Shown here: positions 62,101-64,000 of the stretch, in pieces
Position numbering within the stretch: the first letter of the stretch is position 1
How the letters are laid out: the number at the start of each line of letters is the position of its first letter
Source: Calliopsis andreniformis
Lineage: Eukaryota; Arthropoda; Insecta; Hymenoptera; Andrenidae
Assembly (NCBI RefSeq): GCF_051401765.1
Contig: NC_135064.1
Span: 22,356,001-22,420,000, forward strand
DNA: 64,000 bases
Direction: 5' to 3'
Translations under genes and position numbers: made by a program
Notes under the pieces: model-generated
Databases searched by the model: none
What the model saw: the letters and a program-made list of their open reading frames with translations, nothing else
What the model was told of the DNA's origin: nothing

Positions 62101-64000
62101 GTTTCCGGCGCCACTGAATCGCAATCGACAAGCTAATCCTCCATTGATTCGAATGCACTGTGATTCTATCTTTCTTAATGGAAATGATTTTATCGTTATG
62201 AAATATTCTTTCAACGTGTCGCTCGTTTGTCGCGACAATGACGCAAATAAAAAATCGTGACTGGGAAAAACAAGATAATATCGAGCAGTAAAAATACATT
62301 TTCTCCTATACCGAAACTTAAAACTGGCAAATTTGAAGTTATACGATTTTAGGACCTTTTTATATCTAGGAATATGAGACGTACAATTATTTTTCTTAAT
62401 AATATGTTAGTTAAACTGTTATAATAAGTGGGATGTTGAAGCGAATTATTTATATCGAAAAAGGCAGTGTATTAAATGCTTATAAAAAACAGTAATCTGG
62501 GTGGTGGACCATTTTGTAATTCGAGAGACACGAGGAACTTGATATGGTGATTTAAAAAATCAGGAAGCATCTCGAATCAATGAAAATTAACTTAATTACT
62601 TGTTACGTTAGCTAGCAGTGGTTAATTTGGTTTGAGATAGACGTAATTACTAGTCTCTCGTTTTAATTACTTTAATGTCTCTCTTTCTTAAGACGAAGCA
62701 AGTTAATCTGGTTTAGTTGTCTTCTAAGGTTTCATGCATTTTTTAATAATTCTTTATTACGGTAGAAGGAATTCGGTACTATTTATTCAAAGTAGCTAAT
62801 ATTATTTTTACATTATACTAATTAGCGTTAACAGAATATTAAAAAGAATTTTATCTAAAATTAGAAAAGAATATAGTATGCATTTTATTAAAGAAAAAGA
62901 ATAGAATTTTCCATAAAATCGTCAGTTTACCAGAGACACTGTGTTGTCTCGTAAAGAAACAGACAGCGCGCAGTGAAGAGAGATCTTCATGAACAGACAA
63001 GTGATCAATGCAAGTGAAGTACCGTGCTAAAGCTATTTATACAACTATACAAAATGACGCGTTACCAGTGGACTTGAAATGATCAAATAAATACAAAAAA
63101 TATAAAAAAAAGTTTTTACAAACTTTTTTAACAAAAACCTCACAATTTTCAAGTACTTTGAAAACTTCGATCACAAAAACTATACGTTAGCTACGAACAG
63201 ACTTTATTAAAAGGAAAGTCGTCATGTCTTTTAACTGTAAAACGCCAATAAATTCTTATCGCCAAGAAAGGAAAGAGAATTCGAACAAACTATCTCGAAA
63301 TAACCCCATGTGACAGCGATTATTTTTAAACGAGTTAAAACGCAGCTATAGCCAGAGCTGTCTCGAATAAATATGGAAAAGTATCTTCTTCGTCCCCAGA
63401 ACATAAGAATATCCAGACAGCTATAGATTCTAAAGTCGTGGTTAATATTATTGGACCAGTATCTATAAGTATACGGCCGTATCGATTCGGGCTTTGACTA
63501 TGCACTTGTAGCGACGATGGCACGACGAACACCACTGATCCAGAATACATTACTCTGGATACAATGGTAACGAGAGGCAGGGGTGATAAAATCTCGAGAA
63601 TAACTTTTTACGGTTCTGTGGATCAGTGATGCACCTCTATACTTTTAGAATAATTTGAAATTTATACTTTGATCTCTTGGTAATTAGTTTTTAAGTTCGT
63701 TACCCTATTTTTTATATAAAACTTGAGAAATAGCAAAATTCAAATTGAGTAACACCAAGAATCATCTTCCTCTCTGCTATCTGTATTATAATTTAATTTG
63801 CTATTAAATTTTCACGTATTTTCGTTGGGTTATTCAAAATCCAAACTATCCAGAGAATCGAAAAGATTTTAAAATTCGATTCGCCTGGAACCAAAATGCA
63901 TCGTCAAAGGAGCATGAATCGCTCAGCGTGGAAATGCAAATCCACGAGGCTTTGCAAGCTCTTTCAATTACAGCCGTAATAACATAGAGCTATGGTCGAA
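59151..64000. other. Gene-less right end
   Basis: AT-rich, with one CpG-rich patch at 60.73-61.1 kb that has competing open frames on both strands (a hydrophobic start LSWLLFTTVCQSVD on +). Nothing recognised. Confidence 0.45.

Overview
The window looks like nuclear DNA of an insect, most likely a bee or another hymenopteran. It is AT-rich overall with scattered CpG-rich islands. Introns are short to medium with ordinary GT-AG ends, and the three genes I can identify are metazoan. I see no bacterial or viral genes, no rRNA, no CRISPR array and no convincing tRNA. Gene models were built by hand from splice signals, reading phase and recall of the human protein families; no alignment or database search was run.

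Layout. 1-23.09 kb: no gene I can support. It holds GC-rich islands with overlapping but unrecognised open frames, a cluster of TTAYGTAA sites, two E2F-like sites, a 141-bp mariner-like MITE (3.2 kb), a 159-bp tandem satellite (6.46-7.1 kb), a dispersed repeat (6.1 and 10.0 kb), 8-bp A+T arrays and a hairpin repeat (20.4 kb). 23.09-35.84 kb, + strand: eight exons of a LONRF-family E3 ubiquitin ligase (TPR repeats, C3HC4 RING, LON substrate-binding domain); its N-terminal exon(s) were not found. 39.59-42.12 kb, + strand: a five-exon F-box protein whose first 170 residues match FBXO36, followed by a 420-residue basic tail. 43.95-49.49 kb, - strand: a seven-exon homologue of human KIAA0513, converging tail-to-tail on the F-box gene. 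49.5-64 kb: no securely identified gene. It holds an 18-bp minisatellite (55.2 kb), a frameshifted unrecognised reading frame beside a ~390-bp inverted repeat (56.2-57.1 kb), a degenerate ~200-bp tandem repeat (57.8-58.5 kb) and a CpG-rich island open on both strands (58.45-59.15 kb).

Function. Two of the three genes belong to the ubiquitin system: a RING-type ligase with a substrate-recognition LON domain, and an F-box adaptor expected to work in an SCF complex. The KIAA0513 homologue carries the SBF1/SBF2-type region of unknown biochemical role. The three are separate transcription units, and nothing suggests co-transcription.

The main results are hand-resolved exon structures in which two apparent stop codons lie inside introns just after splice donors (KIAA0513 homologue), a possible exitron in the same gene, the FBXO36-plus-tail architecture, and several foldback or MITE families, two of them inside introns. 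I found no clearly new biological system.
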